Below the pieces are notes generated by a model. The model was given only the letters and a program-made list of their open reading frames with translations. It was not told the origin of the DNA and made no database searches. Positions 27,113 to 35,671 of a stretch of DNA of 64,000 nucleotides are shown in pieces. This stretch comes from Erysipelotrichaceae bacterium. Its GTDB lineage: Bacteria; Bacillota_I; Bacilli_A; Erysipelotrichales; Erysipelotrichaceae. Location of the stretch: the NCBI GenBank assembly GCA_016280635.1, contig JAEEHC010000019.1:1-64000 (forward strand), given 5' to 3'. Each line of letters opens with the position of its first letter. Positions within the stretch are counted from its first letter, which is position 1. The translations under genes were made by a program, and so were the position numbers.

Positions 27113-27343
27113 TTACTCATCATCCTTCCTTTCGTCGTTGAGACAGAGCAGTTCTTCAAAACCGACACCTAAGATCGTACAGAGATCAATGACGTGATCG
27201 ATCTTGGGTACGCCGGTGCCGTTTTCCCACTTGGAGACCAGCTGGCGGGAAACGTACATTCTTTCCGCCAGGTCATCCTGGGAGAGAGCCTGCCGACGTC
27301 TCAGTTCAGAGATCTTCTTTCCTACTTTTCTGAAATCAATCAC
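27113..27343 (-). CDS. XRE-family HTH transcriptional regulator
   Basis: A 76-residue protein almost wholly made of one Cro/CI-type helix-turn-helix: GKKISELRRRQALSQDDLAERMYVSRQ gives the first helices and QLVSKWENG the recognition helix. I choose the GTG at 27341-27343 because AGGAG lies seven bases upstream and the HTH begins at once; the frame extends further but without family sequence. No ligand domain is present; the adjoining repeat protein may supply one. Confidence 0.85.
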   Translation of the reverse strand: MIDFRKVGKKISELRRRQALSQDDLAERMYVSRQLVSKWENGTGVPKIDHVIDLCTILGVGFEELLCLNDERKDDE

Positions 27344-27430
27344 TTCTCTTCTCCTTTCCTGATCCCATTGTCGCATTGAAGAAACGCAATGTCACGCAAC
27401 CCTTCGTAGCATCCCTATAATGCCTTCCTA

Positions 27431-27452
27431 AAGGAAAAAGTCCTTGCGGACT
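27431..27452 (-). terminator. Terminator after tRNA-Trp
   Basis: AGTCC-TTGC-GGACT stem-loop (27439-27452), followed on the minus strand by TTTTTCCTTT. It lies 11 bases from the tRNA 3' end. Confidence 0.8.
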
Positions 27453-27463
27453 CTCATGATCGA

Positions 27464-27537
27464 TGGCAGGGGTGGCAGGAATTGAACCCGCGTCAGCGGT
27501 TTTGGAGACCGCTGTACTACCATTGTACGACACCCCT
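27464..27537 (-). tRNA. tRNA-Trp (anticodon CCA)
   Basis: A cloverleaf can be drawn: acceptor AGGGGTG/CACCCCT, anticodon stem GCGGT/ACCGC with loop CTCCAAA, and a GGTTCAATTCC T-loop. The anticodon reads CCA (tryptophan), and the 3' CCA is encoded at 27464-27466. Confidence 0.95.
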
Positions 27538-27548
27538 ACGGCCCTATA

Positions 27549-27577
27549 ATCATATCATAGTCTGAAAACCGATACAA
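27549..27577 (-). promoter_or_regulatory. Promoter of tRNA-Trp
   Basis: The minus strand shows TTGTAT (27572-27577), a 17-base spacer and TATGAT (27549-27554), ending 11 bases before the mature tRNA 5' end. Confidence 0.65.
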
Positions 27578-27585
27578 GAAAAAAA

Positions 27586-27594
27586 TGTTATAAT
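27586..27594 (+). promoter_or_regulatory. Extended -10 promoter of the MazG-like gene
   Basis: TGTTATAAT about 20 bases before the ATG, overlapping the divergent tRNA-Trp promoter region; the leader is very short. Confidence 0.55.
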
Positions 27595-27613
27595 GAGCGG
27601 GAGGTGAGATAAC

Positions 27614-27940
27614 ATGGATGAACTGATGGCATACCTTAAGAAATTCAATGATGAGCGCGACTGGCACCAGTTTCACACTCCCAACAATCTGGCCAAGTCC
27701 ATCGTCCTGGAAGCCAATGAATTACTGGAGCACTTCCAGTTTTCGCCGGACGCCTATCAGCGCGACAAGGTTCTGGAAGAACTGGCTGACGTCATGACCT
27801 ATTGTCTGGACATGTGCGAGGCTCTTGATGCTGACCCTCTGGAGATCATCTACGCCAAGATGAAGAAGAACGAAGAAAAATACCCGGCGGAACTGTGCCG
27901 GGGATCTTCGGAAAAGTATACGGCCTACAGGAAAGACTGA
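27614..27940 (+). CDS. MazG-like nucleotide pyrophosphohydrolase
   Basis: A 108-residue all-alpha NTP pyrophosphatase. The metal-binding residues follow the family pattern: LEANELLEHFQ (ExxE) near residue 35 and EELADVMTYCLDM (ExxD) near residue 56. It belongs to the small dCTP-type MazG-like group that hydrolyses (d)NTPs to NMP and pyrophosphate to clean the nucleotide pool. It is a single-gene unit with its own promoter and terminator. Confidence 0.88.
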   Translation: MDELMAYLKKFNDERDWHQFHTPNNLAKSIVLEANELLEHFQFSPDAYQRDKVLEELADVMTYCLDMCEALDADPLEIIYAKMKKNEEKYPAELCRGSSEKYTAYRKD

Positions 27941-27960
27941 TCGGCTGAGCCCTGAAATGA

Positions 27961-27989
27961 AAAACCCGGATGCGTCCGGGTTTGTTTTG
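27961..27989. terminator. Bidirectional terminator
   Basis: AACCCGGA-TGCG-TCCGGGTT, followed by TGTTTTGT on the plus strand and TTTTTC on the minus strand, between two convergent genes. Confidence 0.88.
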
Positions 27990-27999
27990 TATTGGTCAA

Positions 28000-28644
28000 T
28001 TAATCAGCAGGAGTGAACTCACCCTCGCCAAATGGCTGACCCTTATACTGGAAGGTGATGCCGTCATTGGCGTTGTAGCCGACGATCCGGCTGGGATAAT
28101 CAGCCAGAGTCTTGTCAAAGTTCAGGGTATAGTAGCACTTGGTGTTCTTGACCTTTTCATATGGCAGCATTTCCATCTCAATGGCAACTTCGTCATTCTC
28201 TCCTCTGATGAAGGTAACGACTACTCTTACCGTATTTTCATCGGAAGTTGAGCCGAAGAGATAGCACATGTGCTCTTCATCATTGGTCACGCCATAGGAG
28301 ATGGCATTGACCGGAACGTAATAAGAACTGGTCGGCTTGCAGAAGTAGTTGGCAAAGTAATCCGGCCACTTGCAGTAGAGGGTTCCCACATGGGACTCCA
28401 GACCGACACCGTTATTGCTCTTGGCAAAATACAGCAGGGTATGCTTGTCGGAACCGATCTTCTCCTTGTAGATGACGCGGTAGAAGCGGGCTCCGTCATT
28501 TCTCTCCATGTTGTCGAGATAACCGATCGGGTATTTATATAAATAGTTATAGGCGAAGGACATTACCACTCCATAACATAACCCAAAGGCCAGTACGATC
28601 AGCAGTGCCTTCATCCATGTCTTCATTTTCTTTTTTTTCTTCAT
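28000..28644 (-). CDS. Hypothetical membrane-anchored protein, 214 aa
   Basis: I do not recognise the family. A Lys-rich N-terminus leads into one hydrophobic helix (residues about 11-33), and the rest, about 180 residues, would lie outside the membrane. This part is rich in beta-type sequence with several Tyr and Cys residues. I use the ATG at 28642-28644, which follows GGAGGGG; an upstream in-frame start lacks a ribosome binding site. It stands alone with a shared terminator. A signal-anchored envelope protein of unknown role is all that can be said. Confidence 0.65.
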   Translation of the reverse strand: MKKKKKMKTWMKALLIVLAFGLCYGVVMSFAYNYLYKYPIGYLDNMERNDGARFYRVIYKEKIGSDKHTLLYFAKSNNGVGLESHVGTLYCKWPDYFANYFCKPTSSYYVPVNAISYGVTNDEEHMCYLFGSTSDENTVRVVVTFIRGENDEVAIEMEMLPYEKVKNTKCYYTLNFDKTLADYPSRIVGYNANDGITFQYKGQPFGEGEFTPAD

Positions 28645-28809
28645 CAGTACCCCTCCAGATACTTTTTCATTATATACCCCAGAATGGACCATTTCAACCG
28701 AGACGGCACATTATGATCATGCTGAAAGGCTGCGGACAACTGGCGGGATTTTGCTGCTGACTGTCTAATTGACTGATTTCGTTGTATAATGTTTCCGAGG
28801 TGAAAACGG

Positions 28810-29163
28810 ATGATCATTCCCAAGGAATTTGAAGGACTGCAGGATCTCGAGGCCATGCTGCTGACCAGCATGCTGGGTACCTTTGAGGCGCTCAAGGAAG
28901 ACCTGATATCCATCCAGCAGGCGGAAAGCTACTGGCTCAGCGACTTTACCGCCGAGCTGTTTGAGGAGATGAAACTCTCACAGGAGATCATCGCCCTGAT
29001 TCAGGAGGGAGTCCAGCTGAAGGACCTTCAGCAGTTCTCCCAGCTTTACTATGAAAAGCTTGATAACCTGATCAGCTCTTCCAAGCAGCTGATCGCCCGC
29101 TACTACACTGAATATGATGACTTCAGCAAGAACGACATCGAGATCACCTCGATTTTGAATTAG
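28810..29163 (+). CDS. Hypothetical helical protein, 117 aa
   Basis: No family recognised. The sequence is acidic and almost entirely helix-forming, with heptad-like leucines across residues 8-60 and 65-105. There is no signal peptide or membrane helix. The start ATG follows CCGAGGTG, and the gene lies 14 bases before pepV, with which it is probably co-transcribed. Confidence 0.65.
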   Translation: MIIPKEFEGLQDLEAMLLTSMLGTFEALKEDLISIQQAESYWLSDFTAELFEEMKLSQEIIALIQEGVQLKDLQQFSQLYYEKLDNLISSSKQLIARYYTEYDDFSKNDIEITSILN

Positions 29164-29177
29164 AAAGAGGATGCTTT

Positions 29178-30503
29178 ATGAAAAAGGAAGATGTACTGCC
29201 CTATAAGGATCAGATGATCGCTGATCTGGCTACCCTGGTCAGCTACCCAAGTGTTTATTCTGATGACGCTGAACCTTTCGGGCAGGCAAATATCGACTGT
29301 CTGAACGCGGCTCTGAAGCTTGCCGAGGGCTACGGCTTCAAGACCGTCAACATGGATAACTATTGCGGATACGTGGAAATGGGTGAGGGTGATGAGATCA
29401 TCGGCATCCTGGCCCACCTGGATGTCGTGCCGGTAAGCAGCGGCTGGTCCAGCGATCCCTTCGTCATGAGACGGGAAGGCGACAGGCTCTATGGCCGGGG
29501 TACCTCCGATGACAAGGGCGCCGGCATTGCCTCGCTGACCGCCATGCGGATGCTCAGGGAAAACAATATCCCCCTCAACAAGCGCATCCGGCTGATCTGG
29601 GGCTGCAATGAAGAGACCGGTTCTAAAGGCGTAGCCTATTATGTCAAGAAGGAAGGCTATGTCAACTGCGGCTTTACCCCGGACGGCGAGTTCCCGCTGG
29701 TCTTCGGTGAAAAGGGCATGGTATCAGGCTGGCTCAAAGCCCCCAGTACCAAGATCCTGGCCATCGAGGGCAGCAATGCCCGCAACATCGTAGTCGGCAA
29801 GTGCGTTCTTACTACCGTTTCTGACTGCTACGACCGGAAGAAACTGGATGACTTCCTGACTGCCCATAACATCAGATATGAACTTGACGGCGATAGACTG
29901 ACCGTTTATGGTACCGCCGCTCACGCTTCCCTGCCTGAGCAGGGCGTCAACGCTCTCTCCTACGCCATCGAAGGCCTGTACCAGGCCGGCATTGAAGATG
30001 AGTTCGTCAATGCCTACCATGATCTGGTCGGACTGGACTACAACGGCAATAACGCCGGTGTCGGTCTGGAAGACGAGTACGGCAAGCTGACCATGAACAT
30101 GGGCATAGCCAGAAAAGAAGGCGAAGACATCATGGTCTCCATTGACATCCGCTTCCCGGTAACCCTGAAGAAGGAAGATGTCGAAAAGGCCCTGCTGGAA
30201 AGAGGCAACGGCTACATCGTTGATACCGCGACCGTTGACCCGTTGTTCTTCCCGTTGGATCACCCGATGATCAAGGCCCTGATGAAGGCTTATGTCGAGG
30301 TTACCGGCGACAGCGAAAAGCAGCCGATGGTAATCGGTGGAGGCACTTATGCCAAGGAAATGAAGGGCATCGTGGCCTTTGGCTGTGATGATGGCAAGTT
30401 CAACTACCACATCCACGATGACGACGAATTCGTTACCGTCGATTCCCTGCTGATGCAGACAGCCTGCTACTACGAGGCTCTGATCAACCTGCTGAAGATC
30501 TGA
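29178..30503 (+). CDS. pepV: M20 dipeptidase PepV
   Basis: A zinc dipeptidase of the M20 family that cleaves short peptides in the cytoplasm. The metal and catalytic motifs are complete: AHLDVVP, GRGTSDDKG with the bridging Asp, NEETGS with the base Glu, and GGGTYAK near the C-terminus. The long lid insertion typical of PepV lies between residues about 185 and 320. Length is 441 residues. An AGAGGATG ribosome binding site precedes the ATG. Confidence 0.93.
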   Translation: MKKEDVLPYKDQMIADLATLVSYPSVYSDDAEPFGQANIDCLNAALKLAEGYGFKTVNMDNYCGYVEMGEGDEIIGILAHLDVVPVSSGWSSDPFVMRREGDRLYGRGTSDDKGAGIASLTAMRMLRENNIPLNKRIRLIWGCNEETGSKGVAYYVKKEGYVNCGFTPDGEFPLVFGEKGMVSGWLKAPSTKILAIEGSNARNIVVGKCVLTTVSDCYDRKKLDDFLTAHNIRYELDGDRLTVYGTAAHASLPEQGVNALSYAIEGLYQAGIEDEFVNAYHDLVGLDYNGNNAGVGLEDEYGKLTMNMGIARKEGEDIMVSIDIRFPVTLKKEDVEKALLERGNGYIVDTATVDPLFFPLDHPMIKALMKAYVEVTGDSEKQPMVIGGGTYAKEMKGIVAFGCDDGKFNYHIHDDDEFVTVDSLLMQTACYYEALINLLKI

Positions 30504-30516
30504 CACTGATCAAAAA

Positions 30517-30541
30517 TTGGGCTGCTTACCGCAGCCCTTTA
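30517..30541 (+). terminator. Terminator of pepV
   Basis: GGGCTGC-TTACC-GCAGCCC, followed by TTTAT; it starts about 14 bases after the pepV stop. Confidence 0.8.
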
Positions 30542-30555
30542 TGATGCTCTGCCAC

Positions 30556-30581
30556 AAGAAAAGCCACCGTTCGGTGGCTTT
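30556..30581 (-). terminator. Terminator of the 309-residue membrane protein gene
   Basis: AAGCCACCG-TT-CGGTGGCTT stem, with TTTTCTTG following on the minus strand, next to the stop at 30587. Confidence 0.85.
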
Positions 30582-30586
30582 GACGT

Positions 30587-31516
30587 TTACTTCAGGATTT
30601 CTTCCAGTCCGGGATAAGCCTTGGGAATGGTGATCTTGCGCTGTCTGCCGCTGCCGTCATCATAACTGCACAGATAGCAGTCAGCCTTCTCTTCAAATAC
30701 CTGGAGGTTGTTGAAGGACTGAGCAAAAGCCGCATTGGCGGCTGAAGTACGCCAGAGCTGACCATCCTTCTGAAAATAGGCAAAGGTCGAAGCGTTGACA
30801 AACGGTGCGATCTTAATCAGGCCGACGATGAACAGGGCTACGGAGCCGATCATGGTAATGCCAAACAGAATGTTGCCCAGCGTATTGTTCAGCGCTGCCA
30901 TCAGAATGATTCCCAGCATGAACAGAGCGATATAGCCGATGATCAGACCGACAAAGGTACCGCCCTTGGCTGCCTTGTGCTGTTTGGCGTACTGCTTGTC
31001 GTAAAGGTAAAGTTCCTGTTCCTCATCAAAGACGCGGGACTGCTGCTGCTCGACTTCATTCTCCACTTCCTCAATGTTGCCGTTAAGCTTTCTGGAAGCC
31101 AGAATGGCCGATATGAGTTCAAAGAGGATCAGCCCCTGGAAGCCCAGGTTCAGCAGGAATTCCATCGAGAACTTGCTCATCGCCCAGAAGACGATCAGGC
31201 CAATGGTGTCCAGAATAAACAGGACCAGGCCGACAATCATCCACTTGGGATCCTTCTTGGACAGGAAGTAACAGATGAAATAAAGAGCAATCGGAATAAC
31301 CGTCAGCAAGCCGATGCTGACAAACGGCGGAATGCCGTATACCGCGAAAGTATAGCGCAGCGCCAGGCCGATCTGCGGCAGGGTCGCGGCGTAAAGAAGC
31401 TGATACTTGACGTTCATGGCCTGAAGCAGGCAGTTGACGGCGGTGAAGATACCGACCAGAAGCAGAACGGAGCGTCCGGATTTGTATCTGTTCAAATCAA
31501 AGTACTGAGTATTCAT
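30587..31516 (-). CDS. Hypothetical polytopic membrane protein, 309 aa
   Basis: No family recognised. Hydrophobic segments at about residues 17-35, 62-84, 93-112, 122-142, 187-209 and 215-236 suggest six membrane helices, with a charged Glu/Gln-rich linker (about 148-180) between the fourth and fifth. The C-terminal 70 residues are soluble and alpha/beta-like, with several Cys and a basic RQRKI stretch. It is a single-gene unit with its own terminator. Its loop and tail arrangement recalls sensor or stress membrane proteins, but this is not diagnostic. Confidence 0.65.
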   Translation of the reverse strand: MNTQYFDLNRYKSGRSVLLLVGIFTAVNCLLQAMNVKYQLLYAATLPQIGLALRYTFAVYGIPPFVSIGLLTVIPIALYFICYFLSKKDPKWMIVGLVLFILDTIGLIVFWAMSKFSMEFLLNLGFQGLILFELISAILASRKLNGNIEEVENEVEQQQSRVFDEEQELYLYDKQYAKQHKAAKGGTFVGLIIGYIALFMLGIILMAALNNTLGNILFGITMIGSVALFIVGLIKIAPFVNASTFAYFQKDGQLWRTSAANAAFAQSFNNLQVFEEKADCYLCSYDDGSGRQRKITIPKAYPGLEEILK

Positions 31517-31565
31517 GTAAAAATCCCCCTGTTAGTTATTATACACTTTTTTTGTTCTTCTTCAT

Positions 31566-31589
31566 AAGAAAAGCCTCTGCTGAGGCTTC
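31566..31589 (-). terminator. Terminator after tRNA-Glu
   Basis: AAGCCTC-TGCT-GAGGCTT (31571-31588), followed on the minus strand by TTCTTATG, 11 bases past the tRNA 3' end. Confidence 0.78.
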
Positions 31590-31599
31590 AATGTTCAAA

Positions 31600-31676
31600 T
31601 GGTAGCCTGTACGGGGTTCGAACCCGTGAATGCCGCCTTGAGAGGGCGGTGTGTTGAACCACTTCACCAACAGGCC
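31600..31676 (-). tRNA. tRNA-Glu (anticodon CTC)
   Basis: Acceptor GGCCTGT pairs with ACAGGCT (G1-U72). The anticodon stem CCGCC/GGCGG carries loop CTCTCAA, giving anticodon CTC for codon GAG; GGTTCGAACCC is the T-loop. CCA is encoded. The body closely matches bacterial tRNA-Glu. Confidence 0.93.
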
Positions 31677-31686
31677 ATGTGCAATC

Positions 31687-31715
31687 AGTATAGCACATTG
31701 TTTGCCGATGTGAAA
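31687..31715 (-). promoter_or_regulatory. Promoter of tRNA-Glu
   Basis: Minus strand TTTCAC (31710-31715), 17-base spacer ending in TGC, and TATACT (31687-31692), lying 10 bases before the tRNA 5' end and just after the phosphatase-like gene. Confidence 0.6.
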
Positions 31716-31723
31716 GAAAAATC

Positions 31724-32431
31724 TTAATTTTCTCCTTCGCTTTCCAGAATCGCCTTTCCCTTCTCAAAGAAGGAGACATCGTCAAAACCGTCAAGATGCA
31801 GATTACCGTCCTGATAGCGGATAATGGTGACCGAGCAATTGCGGATCAGCGTCTGTACGGTCTTTTCCGGAAAGAGGAATTCGATCAGGTCGGCCATCGC
31901 GCAGCTGCTGCTGACCAGAAGGACATTGCCGCCTTCCGGGTTTTCCCTGATGATGCGCTGCAGGCCCCGGAACATTCTACGGGCAACTTCGTCAAAATGC
32001 TCGGTGGTTCCTTCCGGGTCATTGTTGGCCATCTGCTCAAACAGCTGGGTACAGCTGAGATGTTCATACAGTTCTTCAATCCGGCTGATGTCCAGTCCAA
32101 AACTGTCCAGCAGGGGCTGATACATGGTCAGATAGGGGCCGGCTTCATAACTGCCGTAATACATTTCCCGGAAGTCAGGATCGCTGATACGGGGCATGTC
32201 AATGTCATTGCCGCTGGAGGCGATGATGACATCAGCGGTCTGCATCTGCCGGCGCAGATCGCCGCAGTAACAGGCCTGGAATTCCGTACCCCTCAGACCG
32301 GTTCCGGTACAGGCAGCCTGATAGATGCCCTTTTCAGTCAAATCGGAATCCGACCAGCCCTGAACGACCTGGCGGATGTTGCTGACGGTCTCACCATGGC
32401 GGATGATGTAGATGTTTAAGGGATTGCTCAT
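31724..32431 (-). CDS. Histidine-phosphatase superfamily protein lacking the second active-site His
   Basis: A phosphoglycerate-mutase-like fold of 235 residues. The phospho-acceptor motif RHGET is at residues 11-15 and the DLRRQMQTA segment is intact. Where active members have a second histidine (pattern V-x-H-G near residue 175), this protein reads VLLVSSSCAM, with serines instead. Catalysis may be lost or altered, so a binding or regulatory role is possible. It follows the rRNA methyltransferase gene by ten bases and is probably co-transcribed with it. Confidence 0.82.
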   Translation of the reverse strand: MSNPLNIYIIRHGETVSNIRQVVQGWSDSDLTEKGIYQAACTGTGLRGTEFQACYCGDLRRQMQTADVIIASSGNDIDMPRISDPDFREMYYGSYEAGPYLTMYQPLLDSFGLDISRIEELYEHLSCTQLFEQMANNDPEGTTEHFDEVARRMFRGLQRIIRENPEGGNVLLVSSSCAMADLIEFLFPEKTVQTLIRNCSVTIIRYQDGNLHLDGFDDVSFFEKGKAILESEGEN

Positions 32432-32441
32432 GTCGGTATCC

Positions 32442-33644
32442 TCACGCCACCTGGAAGATGTAGAACTTCAGGTAATTGGTTTCCTCAACATTAAGCAGGA
32501 TCGGGTGGTCCTTGCTTTGCTGAGAGAAGGAGACCTGCTTCAGTTCGACGTTCATGTCCCGGGCCGCTTCTCTGAGCATCTGTTCAAAGAGAGCCTGGCT
32601 CATGAAATGGGAGCAAGAACAGGTTACCAGATAACCGCCCTTGCCCAGTTTCTTGATGGCCTGCTTGTTGATGTTCAGATAGCCGTTATAGGCATTTCTG
32701 ACGGTATCCCGGCTCTTGGTAAAGGCCGGCGGGTCAAGGATGATGATGTCATATTCCTTCTTATTGACCTTTTCCAGATAGTCAAAGACATCCGCGATTT
32801 CAAAGTCAATCGACAGGCCATTCAGCTGCGCGTTCCGTCTGGCCATTTCGATGGCACTTGCGGAGATGTCGACGGCCGCGACCTTTTCCGCCCCGCCCCG
32901 GGCCGCGTTAAGGGCAAAGGAACCGGTGTGAGTGAAGCAGTCCAATACCTTCTTGCCCCTGGCAAGCTGCTGGACCAGCAGGCGGTTAAAGCGCTGGTCA
33001 AGGAAGAAACCGGTCTTCTGGCCGTCAAGGTAGTCAACATGATATCTGACCCCGTTTTCGCTGATGATGACCTCTTTTTCTTCAAAGCCTTCCCGTTTCC
33101 AGTAGTATTCCTTGTACTCTTCCAGCCCTTCCAGATGACGGATGGCGACGTCATTGCGCTGATAAATGGCATCGATCCTGATGCCGTCTTGTGCAAAGAC
33201 TTCCCGAAGCGACTGGAAGATGTCATCCTTGATTCTTTCCATGCCGTAGCTGACGATCTGGCTTACCAGCACGCCTTCATACTTATCGACCGTTAATCCC
33301 GGTAAGCCGTCGGCTTCCCCGAAGATCACCCGGCAGCTGCCGGTATCATCGAGGACATCCTTGCGGTACTTCCAGGCATATTCGATCCGGCGCTTGAAGA
33401 ACTCCCGGTTGATCTGGTCAGAAGCGTTGCGGCAGAAAATGCGCACCCTGATGCGGGAGTTTTCCGAAATGAAGCCGCTGCCCAGATAACGGCCCTTGCG
33501 GGAAATGACGTCGACGATGTCTCCGTTTTCATATTCACCGTTAATGCTTACTACTTCCCCGTCATAAAGCCAGGGGTGGCTTTCCAGAAATCTGGCCCCT
33601 TTATCGGTTACGGTAAGCTGCGGGTATGGTCTGTCTATCTTCAT
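32442..33644 (-). CDS. Class I SAM-dependent rRNA methyltransferase (RlmI-like)
   Basis: A PUA-domain plus Rossmann-fold methyltransferase like RlmI, which makes m5C in 23S rRNA. The N-terminal PUA domain (residues about 1-75) contains HPWLYDGEV and GDIVDVISRKGRYLGSGF. The catalytic half has the SAM motif VLDCFTHTGSFALNAA, the VDISASAIEMARRN acidic loop, DPPAFTKS and a CSCSHFM motif with catalytic Cys. I start at the ATG ending at 33644 (MKIDRPYPQ), preceded by AAAGGA; this gives 400 residues. The exact rRNA target cannot be told from sequence. Confidence 0.92.
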   Translation of the reverse strand: MKIDRPYPQLTVTDKGARFLESHPWLYDGEVVSINGEYENGDIVDVISRKGRYLGSGFISENSRIRVRIFCRNASDQINREFFKRRIEYAWKYRKDVLDDTGSCRVIFGEADGLPGLTVDKYEGVLVSQIVSYGMERIKDDIFQSLREVFAQDGIRIDAIYQRNDVAIRHLEGLEEYKEYYWKREGFEEKEVIISENGVRYHVDYLDGQKTGFFLDQRFNRLLVQQLARGKKVLDCFTHTGSFALNAARGGAEKVAAVDISASAIEMARRNAQLNGLSIDFEIADVFDYLEKVNKKEYDIIILDPPAFTKSRDTVRNAYNGYLNINKQAIKKLGKGGYLVTCSCSHFMSQALFEQMLREAARDMNVELKQVSFSQQSKDHPILLNVEETNYLKFYIFQVA

Positions 33645-33713
33645 ATTTTCTGTCCTTTTCCCTCTCATTATATAACATCCATACCAGCCGGGAAAAGCGA
33701 CAGGCTGCCCACC

Positions 33714-33743
33714 AAATGAAAATGCTCGTTCAATCGAGCATTA
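33714..33743 (-). terminator. Terminator of htpG
   Basis: AATGCTCG-TTCAAT-CGAGCATT (33721-33742), followed on the minus strand by TTCATTTGG. Confidence 0.85.
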
Positions 33744-33753
33744 TTCATTAAGT

Positions 33754-35652
33754 TCAGTTGTTTTCGCTGGCCTCCTTCATCAGCTGACAGATGCGGTTGG
33801 AGAATTCCACCGGATCCTCAATGCTGAAGCCTTCGATCAGCAGGGCCTGCTGGTAAAGCAGATCAGCGTATTCATTTACCTTGCCGGGATCCTTTTCATG
33901 GACCTTCTGGAGCACCTTGAAGATGTCATGATCAGGGTTGACCTCCAGGATCTTGGTCGCCTTCATGTTCGCTGAACCGTCCGGCATCTTGGACAGGTAT
34001 TTTTCCATGTCCAGAGAAATGCCGTTGGTGTCGGCAACCAGGCAGACCGGATGGCTCTTGAGCCGGGACGAGATCCTGACTTCCTTGACCTTATCCTTCA
34101 GGGCTTCACCCATGTCCTTCAGCAGGCTTTCGTTGTTCTTTACCAGTTCTTCCCGGGCGCTCTTCTCTTCATCACTTTCCACTTCGGTGTCAGCCTGCTG
34201 AGCATTCTGGAAGTTCTTGCCGTCATATTCCCGCATCATCATGATGACAAACTCATCGATGTCATCGGTCATGAACAGCACTTCATAGTCTCTGTCCAGC
34301 AGCTTCTCGATCTGGGGCAGCTTGCGGATCTGAGCCAGTGAGGAGCCGGTAGCGTAGTAGATCTCCTTCTGATCTTCCTTCATGCGCTCCCTGTATTCCT
34401 TCAGAGTTACATACTTGTCATCCTTAGAGGAATAGAACAGCAGAAGGTCCTGCAAATCTTCCTTATGCAGGCCATAGTCCTGATAACAGCCGTATTTCAG
34501 GGAGTAGCCGAAGTTCTTGTAGAACTTTTCATATTTCTCCCTATCCTTGACCAGCATGTTGACCAGGGCGCTCTTGACCCGCTTGGTAACTGACTTGCCC
34601 AGTTCCTGCAGCTGGGAATCCTTCTGCAGCATCTCCCGGGAGATGTTCAGGGAAACATCATCGGAATCGACCAGACCCTTGACGAAATGGAAGTAGTCCG
34701 GCAGAAGTTCCTTGCAGCGGTCCATGATGAAGACACCCTTGGAATAAAGCTGCAGACCGGCTTCATAATCGCGGGAATAATAGTTGTAGGGGATCCGGGA
34801 AGGAATGTAAAGCAGTGCCTTGTAGGAAACATTGCCCTCCAGGGTATAGTGGATCACTTCCAGCGGATCTTCATAATCATAGAACTGGGACTTGTAGAAA
34901 CTGTTGTAGTCCTCGTCCTTGATGTCCTTCTTGTTGCGCCGCCATAACGGTACCATGGTATTAAGGGTCTTCAGGGTCTCAATGGTCTCATATTCACCCT
35001 CGCTGCCTTCCTTGGGTACCGACTGCTCGACCATCATCTGGATCGGGTAGCGGATGTAATCGGAATACTTTTTGACCAGCTGCTCAATAGTATATTTGTC
35101 CAGATATTCGGAGTATTTTACCTCATCAGTATCTTCCCTGAGCTTCAGGGTGATTCGGGTGCCGACCGAAGCCTTGTCACCCGGTTCAATGGTATAGCCG
35201 GACTGACCGTCGGAATGCCAGCGGAAAGCCTCGTCATTGACCTTGCGGCTTTCCACGGTAATGGAATCAGCGACCATGAAGGCCGAATAGAAGCCGACGC
35301 CGAACTGGCCGATGATGTCGACCTCCCGGCTGTTTTCCAGCTGCTGGCGGAATTCCTCCGAGCCGGAATGGGCGATGGTGCCCAGATTCTTCTCCATTTC
35401 CTCGCCATTCATGCCGATGCCGTTATCCTCAATGGTCAGGGTACGGTTGTCCCTGTCAACAGCCAGCTGGATGGTCAGCGGGTTGGAGCTGGTGTAGGCG
35501 CTGTCGGTCAGCGACAGGAAGTGGCGCTTGTCCAAAGCGTCAGAAGCGTTGGAGATCAGTTCCCTTAAGAAGATCTCCCGGTTGGTATAGATGGAATTGA
35601 TCATCAGATCCAGCAGTTTTCTTGATTCAGTCTTAAACTGTTTCTTGCTCAT
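33754..35652 (-). CDS. htpG: Molecular chaperone HtpG (bacterial Hsp90)
   Basis: An ATP-dependent dimeric chaperone, 632 residues. The GHKL ATPase domain is complete: RELISNASDALDK, DNGIGMN, GTIAHSGS, GQFGVGFYSAFMV. The middle domain with GVFIMD and SLNISREMLQ contains the catalytic Arg. The C-terminal dimerisation domain is intact. It is preceded by a promoter and a CIRCE operator, pointing to HrcA control, and ends at its own terminator. Confidence 0.98.
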   Translation of the reverse strand: MSKKQFKTESRKLLDLMINSIYTNREIFLRELISNASDALDKRHFLSLTDSAYTSSNPLTIQLAVDRDNRTLTIEDNGIGMNGEEMEKNLGTIAHSGSEEFRQQLENSREVDIIGQFGVGFYSAFMVADSITVESRKVNDEAFRWHSDGQSGYTIEPGDKASVGTRITLKLREDTDEVKYSEYLDKYTIEQLVKKYSDYIRYPIQMMVEQSVPKEGSEGEYETIETLKTLNTMVPLWRRNKKDIKDEDYNSFYKSQFYDYEDPLEVIHYTLEGNVSYKALLYIPSRIPYNYYSRDYEAGLQLYSKGVFIMDRCKELLPDYFHFVKGLVDSDDVSLNISREMLQKDSQLQELGKSVTKRVKSALVNMLVKDREKYEKFYKNFGYSLKYGCYQDYGLHKEDLQDLLLFYSSKDDKYVTLKEYRERMKEDQKEIYYATGSSLAQIRKLPQIEKLLDRDYEVLFMTDDIDEFVIMMMREYDGKNFQNAQQADTEVESDEEKSAREELVKNNESLLKDMGEALKDKVKEVRISSRLKSHPVCLVADTNGISLDMEKYLSKMPDGSANMKATKILEVNPDHDIFKVLQKVHEKDPGKVNEYADLLYQQALLIEGFSIEDPVEFSNRICQLMKEASENN

Positions 35653-35671
35653 CCTAATAACATCTCCTTCT

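Noticed and set aside
29724-30506. Minus-strand frame of 260 codons over pepV
   Set aside because: It is antisense to the catalytic region of PepV, and its composition (Val, Asp, Gln, Gly) is typical of mirror frames here.
31796-32419. Plus-strand frame of 207 codons over the phosphatase-like gene
   Set aside because: Antisense to a gene with recognisable motifs; no start signal and no family resemblance.
32412-33296. Plus-strand frame of 294 codons over the RlmI-like gene
   Set aside because: Antisense shadow; the methyltransferase motifs on the other strand are unambiguous.
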